Assembly: GCA_916610825.1 (NCBI GenBank)
Contig: OU744449.1
Span: 17,949,344 to 18,013,343 of the forward strand
Length of the DNA: 64,000 nucleotides
From: Haliclystus octoradiatus
Taxonomy: Eukaryota > Cnidaria > Staurozoa > Stauromedusae > Haliclystidae
Reading direction: 5' to 3'
Each line of letters starts with the position of its first letter. Positions within the stretch are counted from its first letter, which is position 1. The notes under the pieces were generated by a model. It saw only the letters and a list, made by a program, of their open reading frames with translations. It was not told where the DNA came from and ran no database searches. A program made the position numbers and the translations under genes. Shown one piece after another: positions 11,200 to 29,400 of this stretch.

Positions 11200-13480
11200 A
11201 CTAATACTGATAAATCAATTTTTTCACTAATACATAGAAAAATCAATCTTGCTGTTCTGTCAACAAGTGACATATTGAAAACTGCATTGTCCAAATTAAC
11301 AATAGCATTGGTGCTATGGTAAGTTAACTTTTTTTAATCTATATTATAACTTTGGAAGCCGGCTGTGACGGGTGACTCCTCACAATCGTAGTATTTTTGA
11401 TGAGTCATGGTTTTACCAACATCCAATGCCAACGCGACATGTCAATCCTTAAATAATAAATCAAAAATTGACGGCACTTTAAAGACTAAACTAAATGTGG
11501 GGACATTAAATGTTAGAGGATTAAATACCGATCTAAAAAGAAAAAAACTGGCAAATGATATGGTAACTTATAACCCGTCGATCTTAGCTATCCAAGAAAC
11601 GAAGTTAAAAGAAGAAGGTCTATTTGAGATAACAACTACTGATATGAAGGACACGTTTCAAGTTTATCACACCGGGAAGAAAACAACTACTATGGAGTTG
11701 AGATAGTAGCAGAGAAAGAAATCAATGTATCATTCCGTACTGTCAGTGACCGTATATGTGTTGCTACAATAAAACTAGATAATAATAATAATAATTAAGG
11801 AAACAATAAAAACATTATATTTATATCAACATATGCACCAACACTGCAAGTATGTGAACAAAACCCTAAAATCAAGGAGGAATACTATCAAAAGTTAGAA
11901 AATGTAATTAAAAGTACAAATAGTAGAGATGTGTGCATCATTGGTGGAGACCAAAATGTCAAAACCGGATTAGGGAGGGAAGAGTTTCCTGAAGTAATAG
12001 GACGATATGGTAAAGGAGAAATGAACTCCAATGGAAGGACACTGGCAGAAATGCTTTTAAGAAATGATATGATGCTGTGTAATACAATGTTTCCACACAA
12101 AATGGAACATCGTACAACATGGAAGGCACCACTTAGGCAAGTAGGGCATAGAGACAGAAATGTTCAGATAAGGAGAAACCCATATAGAAATCTAATTGAC
12201 TATATTATGACAAAAAATTCACATAAAGAGTTTATAAAAGACGCAAGATCATATAGTGGTCTTGAAACATATACCGACCACAAACTTGTAAAAGCAAAAC
12301 TAGACATAACATGGTATAAGCTGAAATTATCTAAAGTGAAATCAAAATTAAATGTGAATCTACTTCGAAACGAAGAAAATAAAAATTTATACCAGGATAT
12401 AATTGTGGAAAAACTAGTAGACATAAATGTAAATAATTTACAGGACAAATGGACAAATATTGTGAAGACATGCATAAATACTGCAGAAGAAATAGTAGAG
12501 AGAGAAAAGAAAACAAAGAAAAGCACAAACAAAGAACTATTACTGTTATCTGAAAAGCAAAGGAAATTAGAAATTCCGCAGACTCTACTAGTGATAGAAA
12601 CCTAAAATTGAAACTGCAGAAAGAAAGAAAGAAACTTATGAAGGAGTTACATAAGCAGTTGCACAAAGAGGAACTTGAAGAAATAATGGAACTGGTAAAG
12701 GAGATCGAAAATGCTAAACAGGATTCCAGGCGAATGTTCCAAGTCATTAAACAGCTCCAACGAAAAAAAAAGAAGCCCAAAATCATTGTAGAAAGGATAC
12801 ATGGTAAAACAACGAATGTAAATAATCAACTTGACATCATTACTACCTTCTTACCAGGTCCAATAAATCATCTGAAGGAAGAAATAGAAAACATAACTCC
12901 TACTGAAATGAAAAGTCCAGGGGGGATAACCTGCAAGGGGAACTTCTGAAATATGGCCCTGACATTGTCTGTCAAGAAATAGCTAACATTTTCAACGAGA
13001 CGTCAGAAAAAACAGGTGAGTATCCAAAAGGGCTAAATGAAGGCCTTTGAGTACCACTACAAAAATCTGGAAAAAAAGCTGGACCTCCATGCAACCTAAG
13101 ACCAATCACCCTTCTTTCAGCACTCAGGAAGATACTGGCTATTTGTATGTTGAGACGATGCCTTCAAAAAATGCAAAGCAGAATACTGAGCTCACAAGCA
13201 GCGTACCAACAAGGTCGTAGTACAACAGAACATGTTTTCGCCTTCAAAATCTTGGCAGAGAAAGCTATTACAACAGAAGGTTATGGAATAACATTATTAT
13301 TGCTAGACATGTCAATGGCATTTGACACAGTAAAAAGAAAAACTCTTATAAATACCCTGAAAAAATATTAGATGATGACGCACTTCACATGATGAAAATC
13401 TTAATTGAAGACATGATAATAAAAATAAAATTAAATGATAACATTGGACAACCCAAAACATTACTATAAATACCTCCATC
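11200..13480 (+). pseudogene. APE-type LINE (RTE/CFDP2-like), frameshifted and 3'-truncated
   Basis: Plus-strand fragments follow the order of a non-LTR retrotransposon ORF. The endonuclease start is at 11407-11706 (NVGTLNVRGL, then ILAIQETKL). The endonuclease end is at 11931-12605 (GGDQNVKTG, NLIDYIMTK, YTDHKLVKAKL). A Lys/Glu-rich linker spans 12608-12949. The beginning of RT is at about 13080-13371 (LRPITLLSALRKI in another frame, AAYQQGRSTTEHVFAF, LLLLDMSMAFDTV). The sequence fades soon after, so the palm motif with the catalytic Asp pair is missing. Several frameshifts and stops make it a dead copy. The 202-bp array upstream may be its 5' region or merely a neighbour. Confidence 0.8.
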
Positions 13481-14447
13481 ATAGGAGCCTAGAGGTGTTG
13501 TGATAGAATCATCATATGAACTTCCGAATTTTGCCTTTTCCTGGTCCAAACAGTTTGGGTTACTTTCATTAATGAGTCATTACACAAGATGCGCAAGCTT
13601 GGATTTGCGATATGGTTCTCTTGCGTTGACTTTCTTTGCTTTACAAACTTGGCCATACTTAGGACACTAAAGTGTACAGATTATTAACGCCACAGCTATA
13701 GAGTGTCTTTTTCTCTGGTGTAATTTGACCTATAAACGCGAGGTTTTAGATGCAGTAAGGACAGAGCTTAAAGCATAGAGTTTTAAATTGGGGACTGGAC
13801 ATTCATTGAGTAGCGTATCTTGTAGCTTGTATGCCTATGTAATTATGACATGGGCTACGAGGATATCTCTAACTAGATCATCTTCTAGACCTCAAGTTTC
13901 ACATCATAATTAAAGGCTATGCATCTAAATCTGATTTACAACTCAAATATCTCTCCTCTTTGTTTGGTCACATTTAAAGAATTTGACTCTTTTGAATAAT
14001 GTATGGCTATTAGGGAGAAAGTGTTTTTCAAATGCTTCCCATAATATCAAAGTTGGATCCTCTTTGACTGATTGTGTGAGCTCAGGTTTTGTCCGTGATA
14101 CACATTCTCCTGCTGATCATATGATTGATAACAATGTAGCAATTTTTTAAAACCATAATCCGCTGCTTCATCTTCTTTTATTAATTTGCTTTTAAGTCAG
14201 CTGCAAGTTTCCAAGGACTCCATTAAAAACTACTCATCTAGAAATTGACGAGTAGCACGGGTGCTTACGGGTAAGAGTATATTCAATTATAGATACTATA
14301 ATCTGTCTTATATCAAAATCATAAATAACAAGACTATCAATTCGAAGATAATTTTTGGATCTGAATTTAACTCTAACATGTACAATAAAATCAATTAAGC
14401 ACAGCATTAAATAGGGTACTACCATTAACTTCCCCTTCTGTAAATGT
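13480..14447. other. No recognisable feature
   Basis: AT-rich sequence with stops in all frames. I see no motif, repeat or convincing exon. Confidence 0.4.
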
Positions 14448-14622
14448 TCAAAGGCATTGAAGTAGAGCATCTGATGAGATGTCGATCTCCCAGCTGGTGT
14501 TTAACAATGCTGTATCAATTCCTTTGGTAGAAACGTCTTCTACTTGATGTACAGACTCCAGAGCAGGATGTTGTTGTTCAATAAAGCAGTTTTCCAGGTG
14601 TGCATCGAGCTTGGATGATAGC
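14448..14622 (-). CDS. Possible terminal exon of an unrecognised spliced gene
   Basis: A minus-strand acceptor (TTTTCAG|GCTATC, exon start 14622) opens a protein-like stretch containing SSKLDAHLENCF and STKGIDTALLNTSW, ending in TGA at 14448. The neighbouring candidate exon at 14963-15152 has good splice signals, but its end phase puts this exon in a different, shorter frame. The pair may therefore not belong together. Family unknown. Confidence 0.25.
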
Positions 14623-14962
14623 CTGAAAATTCCATATTTAAACAGACTGAGTTTTATACCAAATAATCAATTTCTTCACAAGTTAACTTTTTCGTCTGAA
14701 ATAAATGATTTCGAAGTTCCAAAGTGGGAAATAGCTTGGTTTACAATTTAATTACACTTATAGAATCGGTGGACCACTTATAGAATTAGTTAAAATAAAA
14801 TGAATGTCTATGTAATAGTTATGATGTATTGATGTTTAAATACACAACATTTTCAATTATCTCCAATTCAAAATTGAAACAGAAATTGAAGTACTTGAGC
14901 TACTTTCATTGGCAAAGTTAAATTAAATATATAATGACAATATGCTCTCGAAGGCTTCTCAC

Positions 14963-15152
14963 CTTTGGTATTGATGAGCAGTGTCAAGTTGACTTCGTTA
15001 ATAAATGCTCGTCCTCTATCCCTGACATTCCATGTCGTTTCAGTGGTTATTGATTGAGAATTGTATTCACTTTCGAGGCATTCACATTTCGTTTTCTTGT
15101 TTGTCTCTTTGACGTTTGCTTCTTCATTTGCTGCTTTAATGGATGTCTGATG
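14963..15152 (-). CDS. Possible internal exon of an unrecognised spliced gene
   Basis: It is bounded by a polypyrimidine tract and acceptor (CTCTTTTTCAG|CATCAG, start 15152) and a donor (AAAG|GTGAGAAG, end 14963) on the minus strand. The open frame contains KAANEEANVKETNKKTKCEC and later RGRAFINEVNLTLLINTK. It looks protein-like but matches nothing I know. It could be a host exon or a degraded element. Confidence 0.3.
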
Positions 15153-15419
15153 CTGAAAAAGAGTCAACACATGTAAATTCCAAAGCAAGACTACGGGATT
15201 CGAGTAAGTCCATGCGGTCTTTTTCGGTTATCTCGACAGAGACCATTGGGCAACAAAGGAAAGGGAATACCGTGTAATATTTAGTAACCTCATATTTATG
15301 TAACCTAGCTAGCCTCTTATTCGTGTACTACATATATTCTGCATTCCATTCAATATATTCATTCTGTTGATAACTCCACTGCATGTGTTTATCTTGAGTC
15401 ATCGCACTAACGATTATCA

Positions 15420-16640
15420 TACATGGCGCTGCGAGTTCGTGTTTAACTCAAATTGTTTCAATTTCAATTTTTTAATTATTACCTAGTTCAAATATATATA
15501 TATTTTTTAATTATTCACTATGGATGATGAAGAATATCACCGATGATCTTTCTGCCGATGCTGGTAGTTCTAATGCAAGTAACAATATAAATTCCACTGC
15601 ATATCGAATACCGCACCTTACCTCGACATCTTTACGGATAGAGGAGAAAATTTTGAAATATAGTACTATCGCTGGGACGCAGTGTATCTGGATTAAAAGA
15701 TCAACCAAATGACACACAGTAAGGTGCATTGGAATTATGTTTATCTACGGACAAAGTTTTACGGAATCTGGCACTTTCAATTGAAGACGGAATTCTGCCA
15801 ACGAAAATCACAGAGGCAATTAGACGTCACCTTGAGGGACAGATCAACGTCGTCATTGAACGTCGCAACTTCAACCAAAGTGAACAGTCTTTTGAAAACT
15901 TTGACGATTGGCTGACACATTTACGTGAGTTACACAAAACGTGTGCGTATTGTTTGCATTGTCGTATTTGAAATATTAAAAATCGTAAATTCCACGACCG
16001 CTATAGCTGTCCTGCTCGCTATAGATTTTGTGGTTCCTGTGGAAGTAAAGGACATTTTCCAACGTCTGCCGTACCAAACCAACACCTAAACAAATCCAAA
16101 GTCGTACTAATTCTACTCACTAATTCATTACTATTAGCGTCTATCGTCGGTCAGCAAGCCCTGACAAATTAATATTAAAATCGGTGGTGGTAGCGAAATG
16201 AAACTACCTGTAGCGAATCCCACTATTATTACTGTTCTGCCTGACACTGGTGCTGACATTACCGCAGCTGGTGTCGACCTCTTAAGTCAATCAGACATCG
16301 ACCAAAATAATTTATTACCATCTGATATAAAGCCTAGAGCTGCCGATGGTCATATTATTAAAGTTATTGGTAGATTTCCCGCTGAATTTACACTCAGAAT
16401 TAAAACTGTATTTGTTGACATATACGTTTCAGATGGTGCTCAAGGAGTGTATCATACAAATACCAGCTGTATTCAAGGCTCTGTGTATAACAGAATTTAC
16501 TTTTAAATTGCGAAACCATCTTCCTGGTGACTTTTTATATGATGGTCTATTGTACCCATTTGGTCCCACAGAGTACCACCTTTATAAGTGTGATTTTCAC
16601 AAGTTTCTCAATCGCAATCCCACAACTATTCTATAACTGA
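15420..16640 (+). pseudogene. Ty3-like LTR retrotransposon remnant: gag and aspartic protease
   Basis: Frameshifted plus-strand pieces: a gag segment at 15524-15971 (LSIEDGILPTKITEAIRRHL), then a zinc-knuckle-like stretch around 15995-16060 (RFCGSCGSKGHF in a shifted frame), then a retropepsin-like segment at 16198-16506 with the active-site motif PDTGADITAAG, followed by a frame-shifted continuation to about 16640. A TGGCGCTGCGAG sequence at about 15425 just upstream could be a primer-binding site, which would place an LTR end at about 15424; I did not find the partner LTR. It may be the same family as the pol fragment at the right edge of the window, but nothing links them directly. Confidence 0.65.
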
Positions 16641-18092
16641 TATGCTGGTTTGTCAGGAATTACTCCAGCAGTGCTGATGGAAGGGCTGATTCATTGTTTT
16701 ATGCAGCTAGTAGATGAGAATGATGTTCTCTTGTAATTCCATAAACTGGAATGTCACCGAATGTATTTTGAGCATCAGGTTTTATGCCTCAGTATCTCTC
16801 ATTTCTTGATGCTTAGATGATTTTGGTGGCACTGTGTTGGGTACCATTTTTCATTCTGTAACTGTTTCCTCAAATCTTAGTATATTGCTGCTCTTGAGGG
16901 ATGTAGATGTAGGAACAAGTGAGTCTACCATGTCGAGTTGAAGTCCATAATTACTGATGAGGCGATAAATTGCGCTGATTTAACTCCAATTCCCCAAATT
17001 TGACGGGAAGTTCAGCTAGATGCCTCGAGTCTCCATCAAATCGCACATTTACGAATTATCTTATCCTATTCTAGTTATGATGAAGTCCAACGCGGGTTTG
17101 GACCGAATATATGTAGCTGTAGAAAAGCAAAGTGGTGTTAGGTGAAGGGAGGAATATGCATCCATTAATTGCAAACATTCTGCCAATATAATTTCTAGAG
17201 TGTACTCCCTATTACATTGGGTCTCCCAGAAACTGCAAACTTCTACTTCTATTTTTTTGAAATCAGCACTGAATAACAAATATCCCAGTTGGTCACCTTG
17301 TTAAATTTCTTCTGTTTAATGTATAGCATGAGGTATTAAAAAAAAATACGTTGGAGAGGTGAAATATTGATATACGTGTAGATATAAATATCACAGAGAA
17401 CAAAGACATGATTTAATTAATATTTTTTCTGTGATAGGTGGTTAGCAATTGCAGCTGATGATGTCAGTAAAAATCTTCCGTGTTCTATTGACACTGTGCC
17501 AACCATATTTTTAAGATTCTAAGCCTTCAAACCATCATTGTTCAATGTTAATCATGCACTGTTTGTAAACAACACTTGTCTTACCTGCTATTACTAGTTG
17601 ATTTTTCTCTTAATAACGGTTTTCCAAAATGACCTATAGTATTACACAACTTACATTTCTAAGCATTTCTGTCCCTCAGGTGGACATCAATGACGTGGAT
17701 GTTTGTATCCACAATTAACAGTTTCTCTTTGAGCCATAGTCGCTCTTGTGGCTTGTGTGTATCCTCACATCATCAGTGGCATCGGCAAATAGAGAGTGAG
17801 ATTGGAATATGCTTTCAAGTTGGTTGGCCTTGCGTAAAGTTACTGTTTGGTCGTTCTCGCAAACTTGTATGCGAACGTTGCTTTAGGCGTAAAAAGTCTA
17901 GCAATTCTTTTTTTCATTTCTCTGTCATCGAAGGCGTTAATATATATACCAATAGGGAGGTTTTTGGTGAAACGAGATTTTTGACGAGCTACGCCATCCC
18001 GTATGCGTACTTACAACAAAGCAAGGGGGATGCCTTTCATTTCGTTTTTGACGGGATTTTCAAAATAACTCGTGTGGTGTGATTTACGAATT
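16640..18092. other. No recognisable feature
   Basis: No domain, repeat or consistent splice structure was recognised. The ORF at 17690-18082 has no family resemblance I can name. The stretch may include more decayed retroelement DNA. Confidence 0.35.
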
Positions 18093-18237
<145 letters not shown>

Positions 18238-18817
18238 TCATACATATATTTGCACCCAATTCAGGGTAAAAGATAATTTGCTATGATACATTGATTTGGT
18301 CAGGGGTATTTACATTTGAAAATATTGTACATTTTGTTATAATCATACTAAAATTAATGACATAAAGTATAATTTAGTAAAAGTAGTTAAATTTTATTTT
18401 AGAAAGGTAAATGACAAACTAAAGTTATGACATGGAGAAATTTTGGAATTATTATTATTATTATTATTACTTTTGTTGTTGTTGTAATTTTAAGGCTAAA
18501 ACTGATAGTGTAGATAGGTTAATTGAAAGCTAGATTTAGTTTCATCATAAAATAATAATAAAGCGGAAAATTTAAACTATGAAAGGTATGATACTCAATA
18601 GAGCTAATGTTCATCGTCACTTTTCTTAGCATATGACATATATGACAGTATTCCAGGACAGTCTAAAATGTGAAGATAATGAGATGCGTTGGAGCCACAC
18701 TCTTTGCATATACAACTTGATGATGGTTGATGGTATGATTTATCAAGGCAAAGTTTATGATGGAAACCATGAATTGACACGCGGGTGATGACATGACGAT
18801 TTTGTTGATTTCTAAAC
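18238..18817 (-). pseudogene. LINE 3' end, copy X, 5'-truncated
   Basis: A minus-strand LINE 3' end. 18600-18790 encodes decayed remains of the C-terminal Cys/His region seen better at 19517-19939 (a conserved TGCATATAC/ACACTCTTTGC context and the ATGGTATGATTTATC motif). 18238-18600 is 3' UTR and is almost identical to 22900-23260. The copy is cut off at 18817, where the next (TAG)n begins. Confidence 0.7.
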
Positions 18818-21102
<2,285 letters not shown>

Positions 21103-21130
21103 TAGTAGTAGTAGTAGTAGTAGTAGTAGT
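21103..21130. repeat. Short (TAG)9 tract at the LINE Y / Y' junction
   Basis: Nine TAG units join the inverted 5' end of copy Y to the 3' UTR of copy Y'. This suggests that copy Y inserted inside the (TAG)n tail of Y'. Confidence 0.9.
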
Positions 21131-22899
<1,769 letters not shown>

Positions 22900-23262
22900 T
22901 CATACATATATTTGCACCCAATTCAGGGTAAAAGATAATTTGCTATGATACATTGATTTGGTCAGGGGTATTTACATTTGAAAATATTGTACATTTTGTA
23001 ATAATCATACTAAAATTAATGACATAAAGTATAATTTAGTAGAAGTAGTTAAATTTTATTTTAGAAAGGTAAATGACAAACTAAAGTTATGACATGGAGA
23101 AATTTTGGAATTATTATTATTATTATTATTATTTTTGTTGTTGTTGTAATTTTAAGGCTAAAACTGATAGTGTAGATAGGTTAATTGAAAGCTAGATTTA
23201 GTTTCATCATAAAATAATAATAAAGCGGAAAATTTAAACTATGAAAGGTATGATACTCAGTT
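22900..23262 (-). pseudogene. LINE 3' UTR, copy X'
   Basis: Matches 18238-18600 with very few changes, then diverges at GATACTCA. It is the 3' end of the same LINE family, with its (CTA)n tail on the minus strand. Confidence 0.75.
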
Positions 23263-24900
23263 GCCAGTGAAGGATACCAGTAGAGGTTGCCAGTGAAGGA
23301 TGTCATGCAGCGGTTGTGGGGCATCCGTCTTTGATCTCTCTTTGTAACCTAAAAAAGACACCTGACTTTGGTGAGCAATAGCAGAGGCAGAAGGGGAATG
23401 TTTCCTAAGCTTAGCAATAGACTGTAAGTTGGGCCAATGTATTCCTAAAGCATGCCGAAGCATGGCGCCATAGGCTGAGTCAAGTCGAGTCAATAGTGTG
23501 CTTGATAGAACTCACGTTTCAGATGCACATAATAGAACTCACGTTTCAGATGCACATAATAGAACAGGTACTCTCATGTGACTGACTAGTCGTAACTTAA
23601 AATCAGTGTTGACATCGGACGTCCACAATTTATTTCGGCCTCTAATGGCTGCCCAAGTCTTGCATGTACGTCGGGTTGAATCATCTGAAGAAGATGGAAG
23701 TACAGAACCTAGGTACTTAATGAATCTACGCGTTTTATGTTACCATTTGATGTAGCAAGGTATGCCTGTTTTATTCCTAAAGCGATAAATTTCGTCTTAG
23801 TCGTGTTAATTGTCAAGCCTACCGTTTTACCAACACGTTCCACTTCATCAGGAAGTTGTTGTGCATCAGATATGCTATTGGTAAGATAGCAATATCGTCG
23901 ACGACTGACAGGTCCGATACGCTGCGCTCTAGATGACGTGAAGACTTACGACGAACAAGAGTAAAACCAGAAGAGTCAGGGCATGAAGTACGAAAAACGC
24001 AATCAATAAATAGAGTAAATAAAAATGGGACAATGTGTCACCCTGTATAGTACGCCACAAGCTTTCGGGAAATCGTCAGTATTACTATATTCAGTTCTAA
24101 CGAAAGCCGAACTAGAAGAATAAAAGGACGTAATAGCATCGATAATAACAGTATATACATTATAGAAATCTAACATTTCTGGGACTCTGAATCCTATTAC
24201 AGAGTCAAAGGCCTTTTTGAAGTCAATAAAATTGCAACAATGTCTTTTTGATGTGTTCTACAGCCTTCTAACAATATCCTAGCTGATAGAATTTGGCCTA
24301 AAGTTGACCGGCTATTCCTGCCATCATTTTGATTATATCTTAAATTTGGGTCAATTACTGACTCTAGCCTTTAATGGAGAATCGTATTATTATCTATCCC
24401 TGCAGTATACAACTTAAAGTGAAACCCCTCTGTTGGTCTACGTCTCTAGACGAAGTTCTTGTTGACTGTGATGACAGCAGTTCTTCGCCACTGACCCGGT
24501 ACTTCTCGTTCCCCTAGCAAAATTTTTATAAATTTATGATGGAAAGGAGCTCATTTTGTACAAAAGGGTCACGAAGTGCCAGGGTTGAGACTTCATCTGG
24601 TCCAGGAAATGCAAGGGGTTTCATAGAAAATATTATAGAGCATAATTCATCAATAGTAACGGGAGAAGAATTATAATTATACATATCAGGAGGGGAGAAA
24701 TTAGGAGGTCCTGATAATTTATTTAACGGTAGTAGACAGGATGAGGGATTATATAAGTCATAAAACTAATTACGAATCATACTGTTTGCTTCGACAGAAT
24801 CATAAGCTTCAACAAATAAAGGCATGTGAGATGGGTTTTTAAGACGTCTTATATCTTTCCGTGCTATGCGAGTTTAGTCAGGCAGAATTCCTAAAATGAT
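23263..24900 (-). pseudogene. LINE RT remnant (second family), minus strand
   Basis: Frameshifted minus-strand pieces in RT order. Near 24200 is a DFKKAFDSV-like stretch in mixed frames, and near 23800 is TINTTKTKFIALG. At 23257-23493 is the C-terminal region (SAYGAMLRHALGIHWPN, then SQVSFLGYKERSK). A short direct duplication occurs at 23513-23565 (GAACTCACGTTTCAGATGCA twice). Another fragment of this family lies in the opposite orientation at 35540-35890. Confidence 0.7.
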
Positions 24901-26478
24901 AGTCTGTCAACTCAGTATACTATTCACATTTGAATTGGTTTGAAAAAGATGAATATCAATAAAGTATGTTTATGGATAAATAGCTTGACAAGCTGCGAAG
25001 AATTAATATCTTTATTTTAAATATCGATGGTTAGATAAAAAATTTCGTTTATTCTGTTTTGACAAGTTTTCTAAACGTTCAATCAAATGTATCATGAATA
25101 TGAAACAGCTCCATGCTACACAAAATAAAATTCGTGAAAGATCTCGTCTCGTCCAAAAAATAAAACTCCGTGATATTTTTATTTTTTCGACAGGATTCTC
25201 AACTTTCTTGAAATTTCAAATTCATAACAGGAGACTGTTTACTACAGGATTAATCTTGTTACGATTCGTTTTCTAATTTCCCGATAGCTAAAAAGTTTGT
25301 TCTTTCAGCAGCAAGTATCCAACTGAACAACGTTGGTCCAACATCGGTGTGTCCAGTGGGTAATTTTCTTTGTCTGCTCTAAATGCTCGTTGTTAAAAAT
25401 ATGAATTTCTATATATTGAAGGTCATTTAGTTTGTCTGGCTGTACTACGTGGTTTTGTTTCCAATAACACTTGTTCTCCACTAAGCTCAATAAAAATGTC
25501 TGCTATACTGCTGTCTTTCTATCGTCAATAAGTGATTTTCCTCTTTTGTGTCTGTCTCAATGACATCAGACATGCTTCCACTCTTTCAGTGTCGTTCAAA
25601 TTTATCTCGCATTCTTTGTCAGATGTAGTTCAGTTTTGACATAATTTCAGTTTGAATTTCAGTTGTACATTTCAATCTGTAATGATTATATCCCAGTTTG
25701 TTATATATTAATTAAATATGATAACTCATAATTGAACGGAAACATTATAATTTCAAAGTCAAGTATTGCAGTCATGATAGAGGGACAAAAACGATATAAC
25801 AATACTTTGATTTTGATCAGACTGTGCATTATTTTATATCTATTACCTTTATTAATGTGTCAGGGTTTATTACAATTAAGTTTTAATTTTAAATTTTATT
25901 ATCTCTTGAACTATAGTTGTTAAGAAATTGTTTGTCTTTGTTGTGTTTAATTACACCTAGGTACGATGAAAATGTCCATTTGTGAGTGACCAAAAGGGGA
26001 CGTGTGACTGTAGTAATGAGCCTGCCTTATATGGATCTCAGCGTTGTTGATTGAATTTTAGTCGAAAGATAACAAAGTTGCAATTCATATCTGTGTAAGC
26101 CATGATGCGTATTAGATCAATTGCGTTACCCCTGACAACATATAATATTTTTTTATTCACCATAGTAAAACACATATATGGATATTGCATAAGCTCGTAT
26201 ATTAAGTACTTTTTTCTAATTTTATTTTTTGGTGGATACAGTAAGCCTCACCGTAAAGCTTTATGATTTCCAGCTATTAGTAATACTTTGATTGCATAGT
26301 TATGAGGCAATATTATATATATGTGCAATTTGTGATTTGACAGTTACTGTTTAACTCCATTTAATTAATAAAAGATGCATACTAGCGATATAAATCAAAG
26401 AAACATGAAGACTAAACGATTATTTAAATTTTGATTGTACCCTTTCACGATAGGTTGGGTTTAATTAACAGTTAAATC
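24900..26478. other. 3' flank of the fibrinogen-domain gene; nothing else recognised
   Basis: AT-rich, no clear domain or repeat. A minus-strand AATAAA near 26151-26156, about 325 nt past the stop codon of the fibrinogen-domain gene, is a possible polyadenylation signal. Confidence 0.35.
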
Positions 26479-29400
26479 TCAGTCTGTTTCAAGCCTAAAA
26501 CCAAGCATCATTTTCGATTCTGGAATTGAGTAATTGAGTCCTTTCCATGATTCCCAAATAATACCATCGTAATACGTTGAACTATTCAAGGCTCCTTCAT
26601 GCCATACACCATTCAAATTTGCCCACAGACAGTCCTTGAACCACCATCCACTTCTGAAAGAACTTGCACAGCTCCCTGCTTCATGATAATCAGCAGTAAA
26701 CGTGCTGTTGCTATGATAACCTAGAGAGTCTCCTGCTGTACCTGGAAGGAGATAAATCACAACAATAACAATGCAATCCAATTAATATATGACCAATAAG
26801 AATGATTTCATGGTGCTATACATATAACATTATTCAGCATGAAACAAGGTTTCCAATTAGAACCTTGCCTCGTTCTTCTTCTACTGCCTTTATCTAGGCT
26901 CTCCTGACTTCTATTCCTGACGTCTTTCTCATGTTACGCACCCAAATTATCCATCGTTTTGGTATAAGAGTAGAGGCTGAGAACCTTTTTTATTTGCTGA
27001 TTAGCAGCTAAATGCTAAGCAGCTTTTATAATACAATCTCCTGCTAAAATCAGAATAAATAATTTCATATATATTATAGACAAATGTGATTACTGATATG
27101 TGTCAGATGATGAATTATGCAGAGTGTGAGACGACGTATGCTTTGATAAAGGAGCTACTATTATGTGATGTAGCTCAGATAATCAATTGTATTTCAGCTG
27201 AAACAATTTGTCTGAGAAACTGGAAAAGAGGAAAAGCTGAAAACAATAATCAGAAAATGGGTACTTATGACTCTGCATCAATTACAAACTGGATTTTAAT
27301 TCCGCTTGTAATAATCAATGAAAATAGGATTAGAGATTATACTATACAGTGTTAATAAATGCAGTCTGTTATAGACATAGAACGAACCTTTTATTTAGGT
27401 CATGAGAGTCATATATTAAGCAAATAGCGCGCGGTTTCATACGAGCTATTGATATTTAGCGCACGAGAGACAGGGATGGATCCAGATGGGTGAAACCAGA
27501 GCCATCGATCGATAAGAGTTGATACGATTTTTGAAGTCGCCACAGCTAACGTTGAAGTAATTTATTTCAAATTTCGAAAACACTTGATTTTTGATGTTTG
27601 GAAATCGCTTTCAAGGTGAGAATAGATGCAGTAAAAAGCTTTAAATCCACTTAAATAAGAGCAAGGACATATTGAAGTTGCCTATTTATATCAAATAAGG
27701 AACATGCATGCTATATAAGATCATTTTATAGCTCATGTGTGCATTTCTGAACGCCACAGCTATATTTTACGAGAAACAATATTTATGACTCAAATGGTTT
27801 GACAATGAAGCAGTGCTTCTTGTAAAGCAGAATGCATGAAACTGGACTTACCGCCGCTTCATATTAACTTAGTATTACTGATTCCGAAGTATTACTGACC
27901 AAGTTCAAGGGATTTTGGCAAGACTGCTTGATTGATTAGTACGTATTTATATGTTTCGGAAAGTTGTAATTTGGAGCTTTTAAATGACAGTCTGTGTGTT
28001 GGATTTTGGACAGAGAATGACTTTATACTTTCGATGGGAAACAAGACGATAGACTTTCCAAAACTGGAATGTTTTTAAAGAAATAATTAAATCACATAAA
28101 TTAATAAAAAGTCGATTAATAAACAAATACAATGTAAACTTGGTTATAACATAATTACAGATAAAAAAAAACATATCTTTGGCTTTCGTTCCAGCACAGA
28201 TAACAACACCTATTTATAATGTTTTACAATTCGTTCGAGTCAGCGTAGCTCTTCTTTATGCTTTGGCTGTATCCGACTGACTAACATTTACAATAATTTT
28301 ACGTATTGAGCACCAAAGGCGGAAAATATATTTACGATGACTAATTTTCGATCCTTCTAGATATTTATTTACTTACAATAGATTAACAAGATGACTAACT
28401 AACTGATACGTCAAGAGTAAGTCTCAGAGCCATCTATTTACAAGAGTTGGGACACGCTTTCATGTGCCGCTATCATCTCCAATTGGACAGATGCCAGTCA
28501 CGTGATTTTTGGATGCCATCTTTGTTCTTTTGAAAACAGGTTCTCAATCATTTCAAGTGAAACGCGCGAAAAAATACAATACAATATGGCTGAAAAACAC
28601 ACAACATTCTCCTGCACATGCGCACTGTTAAAAACGTGCTCGGGTCCAGGCAAAAAGATACAAAAATGGCAGAAGTGTCCCAACTCTTGTAAATAGATGG
28701 CTCTGGTTAGTCTCCCTTGGTAGCTTATAGCAACGGCGTCTAAATGCATAATAGCGAAAGCAAGAATATAACATAATGGATTGTCGGCTACATATCCGCC
28801 CCGATGAGCCATTGACAAAATGCTCATCTACCATAGCTCATAACGGCAGTTTAAACCTTTATTATTATATCAAATTACATTTATAGCAGCGTGAAATTTA
28901 TACCATTCCTCTTCTAGCTACAAATCTTCTTAAGGAGCTTATGAAAGAACTGGTATCCAATGATTGAGCGACTTCTATGTGGACTGCACGTATATTAAAG
29001 CAAGTAAATAAACAACCGTAGCGTTTCATTGTACTTTTCCTTGCTTTACTTTGAAGGGGCCGAAATAATCTGCACCAGTAAAATTGAAGGCTGGATTAAA
29101 GGGTTTCACCCTTGCCTTTGGTAAATCGGTCATGCATTGGTAACTTGGCCTCTTTAGTCTTTTCAATCAGTTAACACAATTTCTTAGGATTCTCTTAGTT
29201 GTAGTTCTTGCACCAACTATCCAAAACTTCAATCTCATTTCAGACATGGTTGAGCCCAATATGGCCCATCATAAGATGGAAGTGCATTATTATCAAGTTT
29301 GATACATGATGATCTTTAGAAAGATTTACTGGGTGTTTTGCGTAATAATTTATCAGAGGAATTCTTCCGCCAACTCTTATTTATTATGTGCTTGTCGATA

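Noticed and set aside
17690-18082. 130-aa plus-strand ORF with several Cys
   Set aside because: No family resemblance, no splice or promoter support, and it sits beside retroelement debris.
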